A stretch of 64,000 bases of DNA from Megascapheus bottae (taxonomy: Eukaryota > Chordata > Mammalia > Rodentia > Geomyidae). The notes beneath the pieces are model-generated. The model was not told the DNA's origin, searched no databases, and saw only the letters and a list, made by a program, of their open reading frames with translations. Shown here piece after piece: positions 12,613-25,540 of this stretch. The stretch covers positions 1,322,501 to 1,386,500 of the forward strand of contig JANJXV010000049.1 of assembly GCA_024803745.1 (NCBI GenBank). Reading direction: 5' to 3'. The translations under genes were made by a program, and so were the position numbers. Numbering within the stretch: position 1 is the stretch's first letter; each line of letters starts with the position of its first letter.

Positions 12613-13920
12613 CTAACCCTTACCTTTATTAACCCTAACCCTAACACTTACCCTTACCCTAACGCTCACCCTAACCCTAACCCTAACCGTAACCCCAAAC
12701 ATAACCCTAACCCTAACCCTAACCCTAACCCTTACCCTAATCCTAACGCTAACCCTTACCCTTACCCTAACCCTAACCCTAACCGTAACCCAAAACCAAA
12801 ACCTAACCTTAACCCTAACCCTTACCCTTACTCTTAAACTAACCCTAACCCTAAACCTAACCCTAACCCTTACCCTTACCCTAACCCTAACCCTAAACTT
12901 AACCCTAACCCTAACCCTAACCCTAACCTTAACCCTAACCCTTATGCTTACCCTAACCCTAACCATAACCCTAACCCTAAACCTAACCCTAAACCTAAAC
13001 CTAACCCTTACCCTTACCCTAACCCTAAATCTAAACCTAACCGTTACCCTTACCCTGACCCTATCCCTAACCATAATCCTAACTCTAACCCTAACCTTAA
13101 CCCTAACCCTTACACTTACCCTAATCCTAACCCTAACCGTAACCCTAAACCTAACCCTAACACTAACCCTAACCCTTACCCTTACCCTCACCATAACTCT
13201 AAACCTAAACCTACCCCTAACCCTAACCCTAACCTTAACCCTAACCCTAAACCTTACCCTTACCCTAACACTAACCCTAAACCTTACCCTAAACCTAACC
13301 CTAACCCTTACCGTAACACTATCCCTAATCTTAAACCTAACCCTTACACTTACCCTAAACGTAACCCTAACCCAAAACCTAAACCTAACCCCAACCCTTA
13401 CCCTTACCCTCACCCTAACCCTAACCCTAAACCTAACCCTAACCCTTACCCTTACCCTAACCCTAATCCTAACCTTAACCCTAATCCTAACCCTAACCCT
13501 GACCTTAACCCTAACCCTTATCCTTACCCTAACCCTAACCATAACCCTAACCCTAAACCTAAACCTAACCCAAACCCTAACACTTAACCTTACCATAATC
13601 CTAACCCTAAACCTAACCCTAACTCTAACCCTAACCCTTATCCTAACAATAACCCTGGCCCTAAAACTAACCCAAACCCATATCCTTACCCTAACCCTAA
13701 ACCTAACCATACCCCTAAACCTAAATCTAACCCTTACCCAAACCCAAACTGTAACCCAAACTCTTACCCTTACCCTAACCCTAAACTTAACCCTAACACT
13801 AACCCTAACCCTAACCCTTACCCTTACCCTAACCCTAACCCCAATCCTAACCATAAACCTTACCCTAAACCTAACCCTAAACTTAACCCTAACCCTTATC
13901 CTTACACTAACTCTAACCAT
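12613..13920 (-). other. Longest Val-Arg open frame; not a gene
   Basis: A minus-strand frame of 435 codons reads almost entirely as alternating Val/Arg with Phe, Ser, Lys, Ile and Met substitutions. In the phase GTT AGG, single-base changes rarely make a stop, so openness only shows that the hexamer phase is unbroken. The frame crosses the 13596 duplication junction. Its right part equals the start of the 4832-5605 minus frame and its left part equals 20982-21965, so the duplication joined in register. There is no promoter, ribosome context or non-repeat domain. Telomeric RNA can yield Val-Arg and Gly-Leu dipeptides in mammals; whether this does so is unknown. Confidence 0.3.
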
Positions 13921-14020
13921 AACCTTAACCCTAAACCTAACCGTAACCCTAAACCTAACACTTAACCTTACCCTAACCCTAAACTTAACCTAACCGTAAC
14001 CTTCATCCTGACCCTAACAC

Positions 14021-14449
14021 TATCCATAATCCTAACTCTAACCCTAACCTTAACCCTAACCCTTACACTTACCCTAACCCTAACACTAACCCTAAACCTA
14101 ACCCTAACCCTTACCCTTACCCTAAACCTTACCCTAAACCTAACCCTAACCCTAACCCTTACCCTTACCCTAAACCTAACCCTAAACCTAACCCTAACCC
14201 TAACCCTAACCCTAACACCTAACCCTAACCCAAAACCTAACCCTTGCACTTACCCTTACCCTGACCCTAACCCTAACCATAACCCTAACCCTAAAACTAA
14301 CCCTAACACTAACCATAACCCTGACCCTAACAATAACGCCGGTCCTAAACCTAACCCTAACCCTTACCCTAACCCTAACCCTAACCTTACCCCTAAACCT
14401 AACCCTAACTCTTACCCAAACCCAAACTATAACCCAAACTCTTACCCTT
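14021..14449. repeat. Module A GCCGG variant, copy 2
   Basis: This is the counterpart of 5706-6086: TATCCATAATCC at 14021, GCCGGTCC at about 14338, and the CCCAAACTATAACC block ending near 14449. It includes the 48-base expansion. Confidence 0.75.
14107..14202. repeat. 48-base (eight-hexamer) expansion unique to copy 2
   Basis: The string ACCCTTACCCTTACCCTAAA occurs twice here, 48 bases apart. The copy 1 counterpart (from about 5790) has it once. This single event changes the inter-copy offset from 8315 to 8363. It is a clean in-register gain of eight hexamers, or a loss in copy 1. Confidence 0.88.
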
Positions 14450-17376
14450 ACCCTAACCCTAAACTTAACCCTAACACTAACCCTAACCCTAACCCTTACC
14501 CTAACCCTAACCCTAAACCTAACCCTAACCCTAACCCTAACCCTAAACCTTACCCTTACCCTAACCCTAAACCTAAACCTAAACCTAACCCCAACCCTAA
14601 ACCTAACAGTAACCCTAACCCTAACCCTAACCCTTACCCTTACGTAAAGCTAACCCCAAACCTAACCCTAACCCTAACCCTAACCCTTACACTTATCCTA
14701 ACCCTAACCCTAACCCTAACACTTACCCTTACCCTAACGTGTACATTAACCCTAACCCTAACCCTTACCCTAACCCTAACCCTAACACTACCCTAAACCT
14801 TACCCTTAACCTAAACCTAACCCTAACCCTTTCCCTTACTCTAAACCTAACCCTAACCCTAACCCTAACCCAAACCCTAAAACTTACCCTTACCCTAAAC
14901 CTAACCCTAACACTTACCCTAAACCTAACCCTAATCCTAAACCTAACCCTTACCCTTATCCTAACCCTAACCCTAACCTTAACCCCAACACTAAACCTAA
15001 CCCTTACCCTTACCCTAAACCTAACCCTAAGCCTAACAATAACCCTAACACTAACCCTTATCCTTACACTAACCCAAACCCTAAACCTAACACGAACCCT
15101 AACCCTAAACCTAAGCCTTACCCTTACCCTAACCCAAACCCTAAACCTAACGCGAACCCTAACCCTAAACCTAACCATTACCCTTACCCTAACCATAACC
15201 CTAAACCTAACGTAAAACCTAACCCTTACCCTTACCCTAACCATAACCCTAACCATAACCCTAACACTTACCAAAACCCTAAACCTAACCCTAATCTTAC
15301 CCTTACCCTACTCTAACCCTAACCTTAATCCCAACGCTAAACCTAAACCTAACCCTTACCCTAACCCTAACCCTAACCCTACCCCCAACCATAAAACTTA
15401 CGCTTACAATAACTCTAACCCTAACCCTAACCGTAACACTTATCCTAACCCTAACACTAACCCTAACCCTTTACCTAACCCAAACACTAACCTTAACCCC
15501 TAACCCTAACCCTTACCCTAACCCTAACACTAACCCTAACCTCTAACCCTAACCCTAACCCTAACCCCTAACCCTAACCATAACCCTAACATTAACCCTA
15601 ACCCTAAACCTAATCCTAACCCTAACACTTACCCTTACCCTAACCCTAACCCTAACCCTAACACTTACCCTAACCCTAACCTAACACTTACCCTAACCCT
15701 AACCCTAACCCTTACCCTAACCCTAATCCTTACCCTGACTCTAACCCTAACCCTTACCCTTAGCCTAATCCTAAACATAAACGTAACCCTAACCATAACC
15801 CTTACACTCACCCCAACCCTAACCTGAACCCCTAACCCTAACCCAAAACCTCACCATAAACCTAACCCTTAATATAACCCTAACCCTAACCCTATCCCTA
15901 AACCTTACCCTAACCCTTACCCTAACCATAACCCTCACCATAAACCTAACCCTATCCCTAACCCTTACCCTTACCCTTACCCTTAACCTAACCCTAAACC
16001 TAAATCTACACCTAACCCTAACCCTAACCTTAACCCTAACCCTAAACCTTACCCTTACCCTAACCCTTACCCTTACCCTAACCCTAAACCTAAACCAAAC
16101 CGTAACCCTTACCCTGAACCTAACCCTAACCATAATCCTAACTCTAACCCTAAACTTAACCCTAACCCCTACCCTTACCCTAACCCTAACCCTAACCCTA
16201 ACCATAACCCTAAACCTAACCCTAACCCAAACCCTAACCCTAACCCCAACCCCTAACCCTTACACTTATTCTAACCCTAACCCTAATCCTAACCCTTACA
16301 TTTAGCCTAACCCCTACCCTAACCCTAACCCTTACCCTAACCCTAACCCTAACCCTTACCCTAACCCTAAACCTAAACCTACCTCTAACCCTAACCCTAA
16401 CCTTAAAACTTACCCTTACCCTAAAACTAACCCTAACCTTAACCCCAACGCTAAACCTGACCCTAACCATTCCCCTAAACCTAACCCTAACCCTAACCCT
16501 GACCCTAACCCTTACCCTTACCCTAACCTAAACCGTAAAACTAACGCGAAACCTAACATTAACCCTAAGCCTTACCCTTACCATAACCCTAAACCTAACC
16601 CTAATCCTAACCCTAACCCTAACACTTACCCAAACCCTAACCCTAAACCTAACCCTTTCCCTTACACTAACCCTAACCCTAACCCCTAACACTTACCCCA
16701 ACCCTAACCCTAACCCTTACCCTAATCTTAAACATAACCCTAACCCTAACTCTAAACATAACCTTAACCCTAACCCTAACCCTATCGCTAACACTTACCC
16801 TTACCCTAACCCTAACCCTAAACTTAACACTAAACCTAACCCTAACCCTAACCATTACCCTTACAGTAAACCTAACCCTAAACCTAACTCTAACCATAAC
16901 CCTAACCCTAACCCCAAACCCAAACCCTAACCCTAACCCTAAACCTTACCCTTATCCTAACACTAATCCTAACCATAACCGTAACCCTAACACTTACCCT
17001 TAACCTACCCTAAAACTAACCCTAACCCTAAACCTTACCCTAACCTTAACCCTAAACCTAAACCTTACCCTAACCCTAACCCTAACACTAAGCCTAACAC
17101 TAACCATAACACTAAACCTAACCTTAACCCTAAACCTTACCCTTCCCCTTACCCTAACCCTAACCCTAACCCTTACCCTTACCCTAACCCTAACCCTAAA
17201 CTTAACCCTAACCTTAACCCTAACCCTAACCCTAACCTTAACCCTAACCCTTATCCTTACACTAACCCTAAGCATAACCTTAACCATAAACTTAACCCTA
17301 ACCCTAAACCTAACACTTACCCTTACCCTAACCCTAAACCTGAACATAACCGTAACCTTTACCCTAACCCTAACCC

Positions 17377-17563
17377 TATCCATAATCCTAACTCAAACCC
17401 TAACCTTAACCCTAACCCTTACACTTACCCTAACCCTAAGCCTAACCCTAACCCTAAACCTAACCCTAACTCTAACCTCACCCTTACCGTAACAATAACC
17501 CTGGCCCTAACCCTAACCCTAACCCTTACCCTTACCCTAAACCTAACCCTAACCTTACCCCTA
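17377..17563. repeat. Module A copy in the second 8.36 kb unit
   Basis: TATCCATAATCC at 17377 and CCTGGCCC with TGG at 17502 are each exactly 8363 bases after the copy 1 counterparts. Confidence 0.8.
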
Positions 17564-18934
17564 ACACGAACCCTAACCCTAACCCTTAACCTTACCCTAA
17601 CCCTAACCCTAAAACTAAACCTAACCCTGAACCTTACCCTTACCTTAATCCTAACGCTAAACCTAATCCTAACACCAACCCTAAACCTAACTCTAACACT
17701 AACCCTAACCCTAAACCTAACCTTAACCCTAAACCTTACCTTTACCCTTATCCTAACCCTAAACCTAAACCTAACCCTAACCCTAACCCTAACCCTAACC
17801 TTAACCCTAACCCTAATCCTTACACTAACCCTAACCATAAACTTAACCCTAAACCTAACCCTAACCCTAAACCTAACCCTAACCCTTACCCTAACAATAA
17901 CCCCTGCCCTAACCCTAACCCTAACCCTTACCATTACCCTAACCCTAAACCTAAACTTACCCCTAACCCTAACCCTAACCCTTACCCAAACGCAAACTCT
18001 AACCCAAACTCTTACCCTTACCCTAACCCTAACCTTAACCCTAACACTAAACCTAACCCTAAACCTTACCCTTACCTTAACCCTAACCTAAACCTAACCC
18101 TAACACCAACCCTAAACCTAACTCTAACACTAACCCTAACCCTAAAACCAACCCTTACCCTTAAGTAACCCTAATTCTAACCCTTAACCCTAATCCTAAC
18201 CCTAACCCTTACACTTATCCTAACCCTAACCCTAACCCTAACACTTACCCTAACCCCTACACTAACCCTAACCCTAACCCTTACCCTAACCATAACCCTA
18301 ACCATAACCCTTACCCTTATCCTAAACCTAAACCTAACCCTAACCCTAACCCTAACCCTTTCCCTTACCCAAAACCGATCCCTAAGCATAACCCTAACCC
18401 TAAAACTTACCCTTACTCTAAACCTAACCTAACCCTACCCTAAACCTTACCCTTATCCTAACCCTAAATCTAACCTTAACCCCAATGGTAACCCTAACCC
18501 TAACCCTTTACCTTACCCTAACCCTAACCTAAACCTAACCCTAACCCTAACCCTAACCCTAACACCGAACCCTAACCCAAACCCTAACCCTTACCCTTAC
18601 CATAACCCTAACCCTAACCCTAACCCTAAGACTTACCCAAACCCTAAACCTAACCCTAACCCTTACCCTTACCCTAACCCTAACCCTAACCTTAACCCCA
18701 ACGGTAAACCTAACCCTAAACGTTACCCTAACACTAACCCTAACCCTAACGCTTATCCTAACTCTATCGCTAATGCTAACCCTTAACTTCACCCTAACAC
18801 TAACTGTAACCCCTAACCCTAACCCTTACCCTAACCCTAACACTAATCCTAACCCCTAACCCTAACCCTTACCCTTACCCTTACCCTAACCCTAACCCTA
18901 AAACAAACCCTAACCTTTACCCTGACCCTAATCC

Positions 18935-19123
18935 TATCCACAATCCTTACTCTAACCCTAACCTTAAGCCTAACCCTTACCCTTACCATAACCCTAAGCC
19001 TAAGCCAAACCTTAAACCTAACCCTAACACTAACCCTAACCCTTATCCTTACAATAACCCTGGCCCTAACCCTAACCCTTACCCTTACCCTAACCCTAAC
19101 TCTAAACCTAACCCTAACCCTAA
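18935..19123. repeat. Module A copy (TATCCACAATCC) in the second 8.36 kb unit
   Basis: TATCCACAATCC at 18935 and CCTGGCCC with TGG at 19061 lie 8363 bases after the copy 1 counterparts. This is the last CCTGGCCC tag I could find; none is seen from here to 64000. Confidence 0.8.
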
Positions 19124-21989
19124 CCCTAAACCTTACCCTTAACCTAACCCTAACCCTAAACCTAACCCTAACCCCAACCCTAAATCTAACACTAAAACTA
19201 ACCCTAACCCTAACCCTTACCCTAACCCTAACTCTAACCATAACCCTTACCCTTACCCTAACCCTAAACCTAAGCCTAAACCTAACCCTAATCCTAACCC
19301 TTACCCTTACCCTAATCCTAAACCTAACCCTAATCCTAACCCTAACCCTAACCACTACCCTTACCCTAACCCTAACCCTAACCCTAAACCTTACCCTTAC
19401 CCTAACCCTACCCCTAACCCTTATCCTAAACCTAACCTTAACACTTACCCTTACCCTAACCGTAACCCTAACCTTAAACCCAACCCTAAACCTAACCCTA
19501 ACCCTAACACTAAACCTTACACTTACCCTAACCCTAAACCTAACCCTAACGCTAACCATAACCCTAACACTTAACTTTAGCCTAACCCTAAACATTACCC
19601 TAACCCTAGCACTAACCATAACCCCTAACCCTAACCCTTAACCTAACCCTAACCCTAACCCTTACCCTAACCCGAACCTAAACCTTACCCTAACCATAAA
19701 CCTAACCCTAACCCTAACCTTAACCCTAACGCTAACCCTAACCCTAACCCTAACCCTTACCCTTATTCTAACCATAACCCTAAATGTAACCGTAATCCTA
19801 ACCCTAATCCTAATCCTAATCCTATCCCCAACCCTTACCCTTACACTAACCCTAAGCCTAAACCTAACACTAACCCTAACCCTAACCTTAACCCTAACCC
19901 TTATCCTTACACTAACCCTAACCATAACCTTAACCTAAACCTAACCCTAACCCTAAACCTAACACTTACCCTTACCCTAACCCTAAACCTAAACCTAACA
20001 GTATCCTTTACCCTAACCCTAACCATTACCTTTACCCTAAACCTAAACCTAACCCTAAACCTAACCCTAACCCTAACCCTAACCCTTACCCTAAACCTAA
20101 CCCTAACCCTAACCCTAACCTTTACCCTTACCTTAACTCTCACCCTAACCCTAACACTTACCCTTACCCAAAACTAACCCTTATCCTAACCCTAAACCTA
20201 AACATAACACATACCCTTACCGTAACCCTAACCATAACCCTAACCGTAAATCTAAACCTATCCTAAACTTAACCCTTACCCTTAACCTAACACTAAACCT
20301 AAACTTAACCATAACCCTTACCTTTACCCTAACCCTAACCCTAACCCTAACAATTACGCTTACCCTAACACTAACCCTAATCCTAACCATAACCCTTACC
20401 CTTACCCTAACCCTATCCCTAAACATAACCATAACTCTAAATCTAAGCCTAACCCTAACCCTAACAATAAACCTTACCCTTACCCTAACCCTAACCCTAA
20501 CCCTAACCCTAAACCTTACCCTTAACCTAAACCTAACCCTAACCCTTACCCTAAACCTAACCCTAACGCTAACCCTGACCCTTACCTTCACCCTAACCCT
20601 AACCCTTACACTTCCCGTAACGCTAACCCTAACCATAACCCTAACCCTAACACATACCCTTACCCTAACCCTAACCCTAACCCCAAACCTAACCCTAACC
20701 CTAAACCTTACCCATAAACTAAACCTAACCCTAACCCTTACCCTAAATCTAACCCTAACCCTAACCCTAACCCTAACCATAACACTAACACTTACCCTTA
20801 CCCTAACCCTACCCTAACCCTAACCCTTACCCTTACCATAATCCTAAACATAACCCTAACCCTAAACCTAACCCTAACTTTTACCCTTACCCTAACCCTA
20901 ACCCTAACCCTAACCCTAAACCTTACGCTTACCCTAAACCTAACCCTAAACCTAACCCTAAACAAAACCCTAACCCTAACCCTAACCCTTACCTTTATTA
21001 ACCCTAACCCTAACACTTACCCTTACCCTAACGCTCACCCTAACCCTAACCCTAACCGTAACCCCAAACATAACCCTAACCCTAACCCTAACTCTAACCC
21101 TTACCCTAATCCTAACGCTAACCCTTACCCTTACCCTAACCCTAACCCTAACCGTAACCCAAAACCAAAACCTAACCTTAACCCTAACCCTTACCCTTAC
21201 TCTTAAACTAACCCTAACGCTAAACCTAACCCTAACCCTTACCCTTACCCTAACCCTAACCCTAAACTTAACCCTAACCCTAACCCTAACCCTAACCTTA
21301 ACCCTAACCCTTATGCTTACCCTAACCCTAACCATAACCCTAACCCTAAACCTAACCCTAACCCTAAACCTAACCCTTACCCTTACCCTAACCCTAAATC
21401 TAAACCTAACCGTTACCCTTACCCTGACCCTATCCCTAACCATAATCCTAACTCTAACCCTAACCTTAACCCTAACCCTTACACTTACCCTAATCCTAAC
21501 CCTAACCGTAACCCTAAACCTAACCCTAACACTAACCCTAACCCTTACCCTTACCCTCACCATAACTCTAAACCTAAACCTACCCCTAACCCTAACCCTA
21601 AACTTAACCCTAACCCTAAACCTTACCCTTACCCTAACACTAACCCTAAACCTTACCCTAAACCTAACCCTAACCCTTACCGTAACACTATCCCTAATCT
21701 TAAACCTAAACCTTACACTTACCCTAAACGTAACCCTAACCCAAAACCTAAACCTAACCCCAACCCTTACCCTTACCCTCACCCTAACCCTAACCCTAAA
21801 CCTAACCCTAACCCTTACCCTTACCCTAACCCTAATCCTAACCTTAACCCTAATCCTAACCCTAACCCTGACCTTAACCCTAACCCTTATCCTTACCCTA
21901 ACCCTAACCATAACCCTAACCCTAAACCTAAACCTAACCCAAACCCTAACCCTTAACCTTACCATAATCCTAACCCTAAACCTAACCCT

Positions 21990-24560
21990 ACCCCTTACTC
22001 TTACCCTCTCTCTAAACCTAATCTTAACCCTAACCCTATCCCTAACCCTAAACCTAACCTTAAACCTAACCCTAACCCTTACCCTAACCCTAACCCTAAC
22101 CCTAAACCTAACCTTAACCCTAAACCTACTCTTACCCTTACCCTAGCCCTAAATCTAAAGTAACCCTAACCCTTAACCAAACCCTAACCCTAACCCTAAC
22201 CCTTACCCTTACACTATCCCTAACCCTAAGCTTAATCCTCACCCTAACCGTAACCCTAAACCTTACCCTTAGCTTAACCCTAACGCTAAACCTAACCTGA
22301 ACCCTAACCCTATCCCTAACCCTAACTCTTATCCTTACCCTAACCCGAACCCTAAATCTAAACCTAACCCTAACCCCTAAATCTAACCGTAACCCTAACC
22401 CTAACACTAACACTTATCCTTACCCTAACCCTAACCTTAATGCTAACCCTAACCCTAAACCAAACCCTTACCCTAACCCTAACCCTAATCCTTACCCTAA
22501 CTCTAACCCTAACCCTAACCCTTACCCTTTCCATAACCCTAACCTTAACCCTAACCCTTAACCTTACCCTAACCCTAACCCTAAACCTAACACTAACCAT
22601 AACCCTAAATTTAACCCTAACCCTAATCCTAACCCTAACCCTAACCCTTACCCAAAACTAACCCTTATCCTAACCCTAAACCTAAGCATAACACATACCC
22701 TTACTGTAACCCTAACCATAACCCTAACCGTAAATCTAACTCTATTCTAAACTTAACCCTTACCCTTACCCTAACCCTAAACCTAAACCTAACCATAACC
22801 CTTACCCTTACCCTAACCCTAACCCTAACCCTAACCCTTACGCTTACCCTAACACTAACCCTAACCCTAACCATAACCCTTACCCTTACCCTAACCCTAA
22901 CCCTAAACCTAACCATAACTCTAAATCTAACCTTAACCATAACCCTAACCATAAACCTTACCCTTACCCTTACCCTAACCCTAACCCTAACCCTAAACCT
23001 TCCCCTTAACCTAAACCTAACCCTAACCCTTACCCTAAACCTAACCCTAACGCTAACCATGCCCCTTACCTTCAACCTAACCTAACCCTAACCCTTACCC
23101 TTCCCCTAACGCTAACCCTAACCGTAACCCTAACCCTAACACATACCCTTACCCTAACCCTAACCCTAACACATACCCTTACCCTAACCCTAAACCTTAC
23201 CCTTAAACTAAACCTAACCCTAACCCTTACCCTAATTCTAACCGTAACCCTAACCCAAAACTTAACCCTTATCCTTACCCTAACACTAACCCTAAACCTA
23301 ACCCTACCCCTAACCCTTACCCTAACCCTAACCCTAAACCTAACCCTAACACTAAAACTTACCCTTACCCTAAACATAACCCTAACCCTTACCCTAAAAC
23401 TTACACTAACCCCCACCCTAACCCTTACCCTTACCATAACCCTAACCCTAACCCTAACCCTTACCCTTACCCTAATGCTAACCCTAACCCTTACCCTAAC
23501 CCAACCCTAACCCTAACACATACCCTTACCCTAACCTTAACCCTTACTGTAACCCTAAACCTAAACCTAAACCTAACCCTAACCCTAATCCTAACCCTAA
23601 CCCTTACCCTTACCCTAATCCTAACCCTAAGCCTAAACGTAACCCTAACCCTAACCTTAACCCTAACCCTAACCCCTTACCCTAACTCTAACCCTAACCC
23701 TGAACCTAACCCTTAGCCTTACCCTAACCCTAAAAGTAAACTTAACCCTAACCCTAACCCTAACCCTTACCCTAACCCTAACCCTAATCCTAACCCTAAC
23801 CCTTACCCTTACCCTAACCCTAACCCTAACCCTAAACCTAACACTAACCCTAACCTTAAACCTAACCTTTCCCTTACCCTATCCCTAACCCTAAACCTTA
23901 CACTTACCCTAAACCTAACCCTAACCCTTACCCTTTCCCTTAAATTAAAACTAACCCTAACCCTAAACCTTACCCTTTACCTGACCCTTACCCTAACCCT
24001 AAACCTATTCCTAACCATAACCCTTACCCTTACCCTAAGCCTAATCCTTACCCCAACCCTAAATCTAACCCTAACCCTAAACATTAACCTTAACCTAAAC
24101 CTAACCCTAACCCTTACACTAAACCTTACCTAACCCTAACCCTAAACCTAACGCTAACCCTTACCCTTTCCCTTACCTAACCCTAACCCTAAACCTAACC
24201 CTATCCCTAACCCTTAAGCCTAACCCTAACCCTTACCCTAACAATAACCCTAATCATAAACCTAATCCTTACCCTTACCCTAATCCTAACCCTAACCCTA
24301 AACCTAACCCTAAAGGTAACCTTAACCCTAACCCTTACCCTTACCCTAACCCTAACCCTAACCCTTACCCTAACCCTAACCCTAACACCTTACCCTAACT
24401 CTAACACTAACCCCAACCCTAACCCCTAACCCTAACCCTAACCCTAACTCTTACCCATACGCTAACCCTAACCCTAACCCTAAACCTAAACCTTACCCTT
24501 ACCCTAAACCTAACCCTTACCCTTACCCTAAACCTAACCCTAACCCTAACCCTAACCATT
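21990..24560. repeat. Transition zone, degenerate hexamer array
   Basis: No gene is visible. The domain I tags (CCTGGCCC, TATCCATAATCC, CCGATCCC) stop at or before this zone. The stretch at about 22640-23075 is a diverged relative of about 11800-12215 and 20170-20585: AACACATACCCTTAC, AACCGTAAATCTAA and CTTACCTTCA tags occur in the same order. This is an older copy of that part of the 8.36 kb unit. From about 23.1 to 24.5 kb I saw only ordinary variant hexamers. Confidence 0.65.
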
Positions 24561-25540
24561 ACCCTTACCTTAACCCTAACCCTAACCCTAACCCTAACTC
24601 TTACCCAAACCCTAACCCTAACCCTAACCCTAACGCTTACCCTATCCCTAACCCTAACCCTTACCCTTACGCTAACCCTAACCCTAACCTTAACCCCAAC
24701 CCTAAATCTAATCCTTTCCCTAACCCTTACCCTTACACTAACCCTAACCCTCACCGTAACCTTTAAACTTACCCTAAACCTAACCCTAACCCTAACCCTT
24801 ACCCTAAAACTAACCCTAACCCTTACCCTAACTCTAACCCTAAGCCTAACCCCTAACCCTAACCCTAACCTTAACCCTAACCCAAAACTAAACCTAAACC
24901 TAACCGTAATCCTAACCTTAAACCTTACCCTAACCCTAACCTTATACCCAATACTAAACCTAACCCTAACCCTAAACCTAACCCTTACCCTTACCCTAAC
25001 CCAAAGCCTAAACTTAACCCTAACCCTAAACCTTACCCTAACTCTAACCCTAATCCTAATCCTAAACCTTACTCTTACCCTAACCCTAAACCTAACCCTA
25101 AAGCTAACCTTAACCCTAACCCTTACCCTTACCCTAACCCTAACCCTAATGCTTACTCTTACCCTAACCCTAAACCTAACCCTTACCCTCACCCTAACCC
25201 TAACACTTACCCTAACCCTAACATTAAGCCTAACCCCTAACACTCAACCTAACCCTAACCCTAACCCTAACACTTACCCTAACCCTAAACCTAACCCTAA
25301 CTCTAACCCTAACCCTAACCTAAACCTTAACCCTAACCCTAATCCTAACCCTTGCCCTTACCCTAATCCTAGCGCTAAACCTAACACTAACCCTATCCCT
25401 AAATCTAACCCTACCCCTTACCCTTACCCTAATGATAACCCTAACCCTAACTCTAAACCTAACCCAAACACATACCCTTACCCTAACCCTAACCTTAACC
25501 ACAACCCTAACCCTAACCCTATCCCTAAACCTTAACCTTA
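24561..25540. repeat. Nested repeat X, first copy with left extension
   Basis: Tags CCCAATACTAAACC (about 24948), CAAAGCCTAAACTTAACC, AATGCTTACTCTTACC, TAACACTCAACC (about 25239) and CTATCCCTAAACCTTAACC run in order to about 25540. The core from about 24921 recurs at 25541 (offset 619-625). The whole block from 24561 recurs at 26561 (offset 2000, falling to 1994). Confidence 0.85.

Larger units (their letters stand above)
5281..13595. repeat. 8.36 kb tandem duplication, copy 1
   Basis: Tag positions throughout this block recur in the next block at a constant offset: 8315 bases before about 5800, 8363 from about 5886 to 11.5 kb, and 8369 after about 11.8 kb. The steps are 48 and 6 bases, both whole hexamers. 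Long stretches, for example 6376-7000 and 8637-10429, read the same in both copies. The left limit at 5281 is where agreement with 13596 begins; immediately left of it the two sequences differ. Confidence 0.93.
13596..21964. repeat. 8.36 kb tandem duplication, copy 2
   Basis: This is the second copy of 5281-13595. Agreement with copy 1 continues to 21989 (counterpart 13620), where the copy 2 flank changes to ACCCCTTACTCTTACC. The last 25 bases of agreement are also the first 25 bases of each copy, so the breakpoints share a 25-base homology. The copies differ by a 48-base expansion, a 6-base gain and scattered substitutions. It could be a true tandem duplication or two haplotypes joined in the assembly. 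Confidence 0.92.

Noticed and set aside
5281..21964. The 8.36 kb duplication as a pure assembly artefact
   Set aside because: It is not fully excluded, since joined haplotypes could look like this. A simple artefact would give identical copies, whereas a 48-base expansion, a 6-base gain and clustered substitutions separate them, and the junction has its own homology signature.
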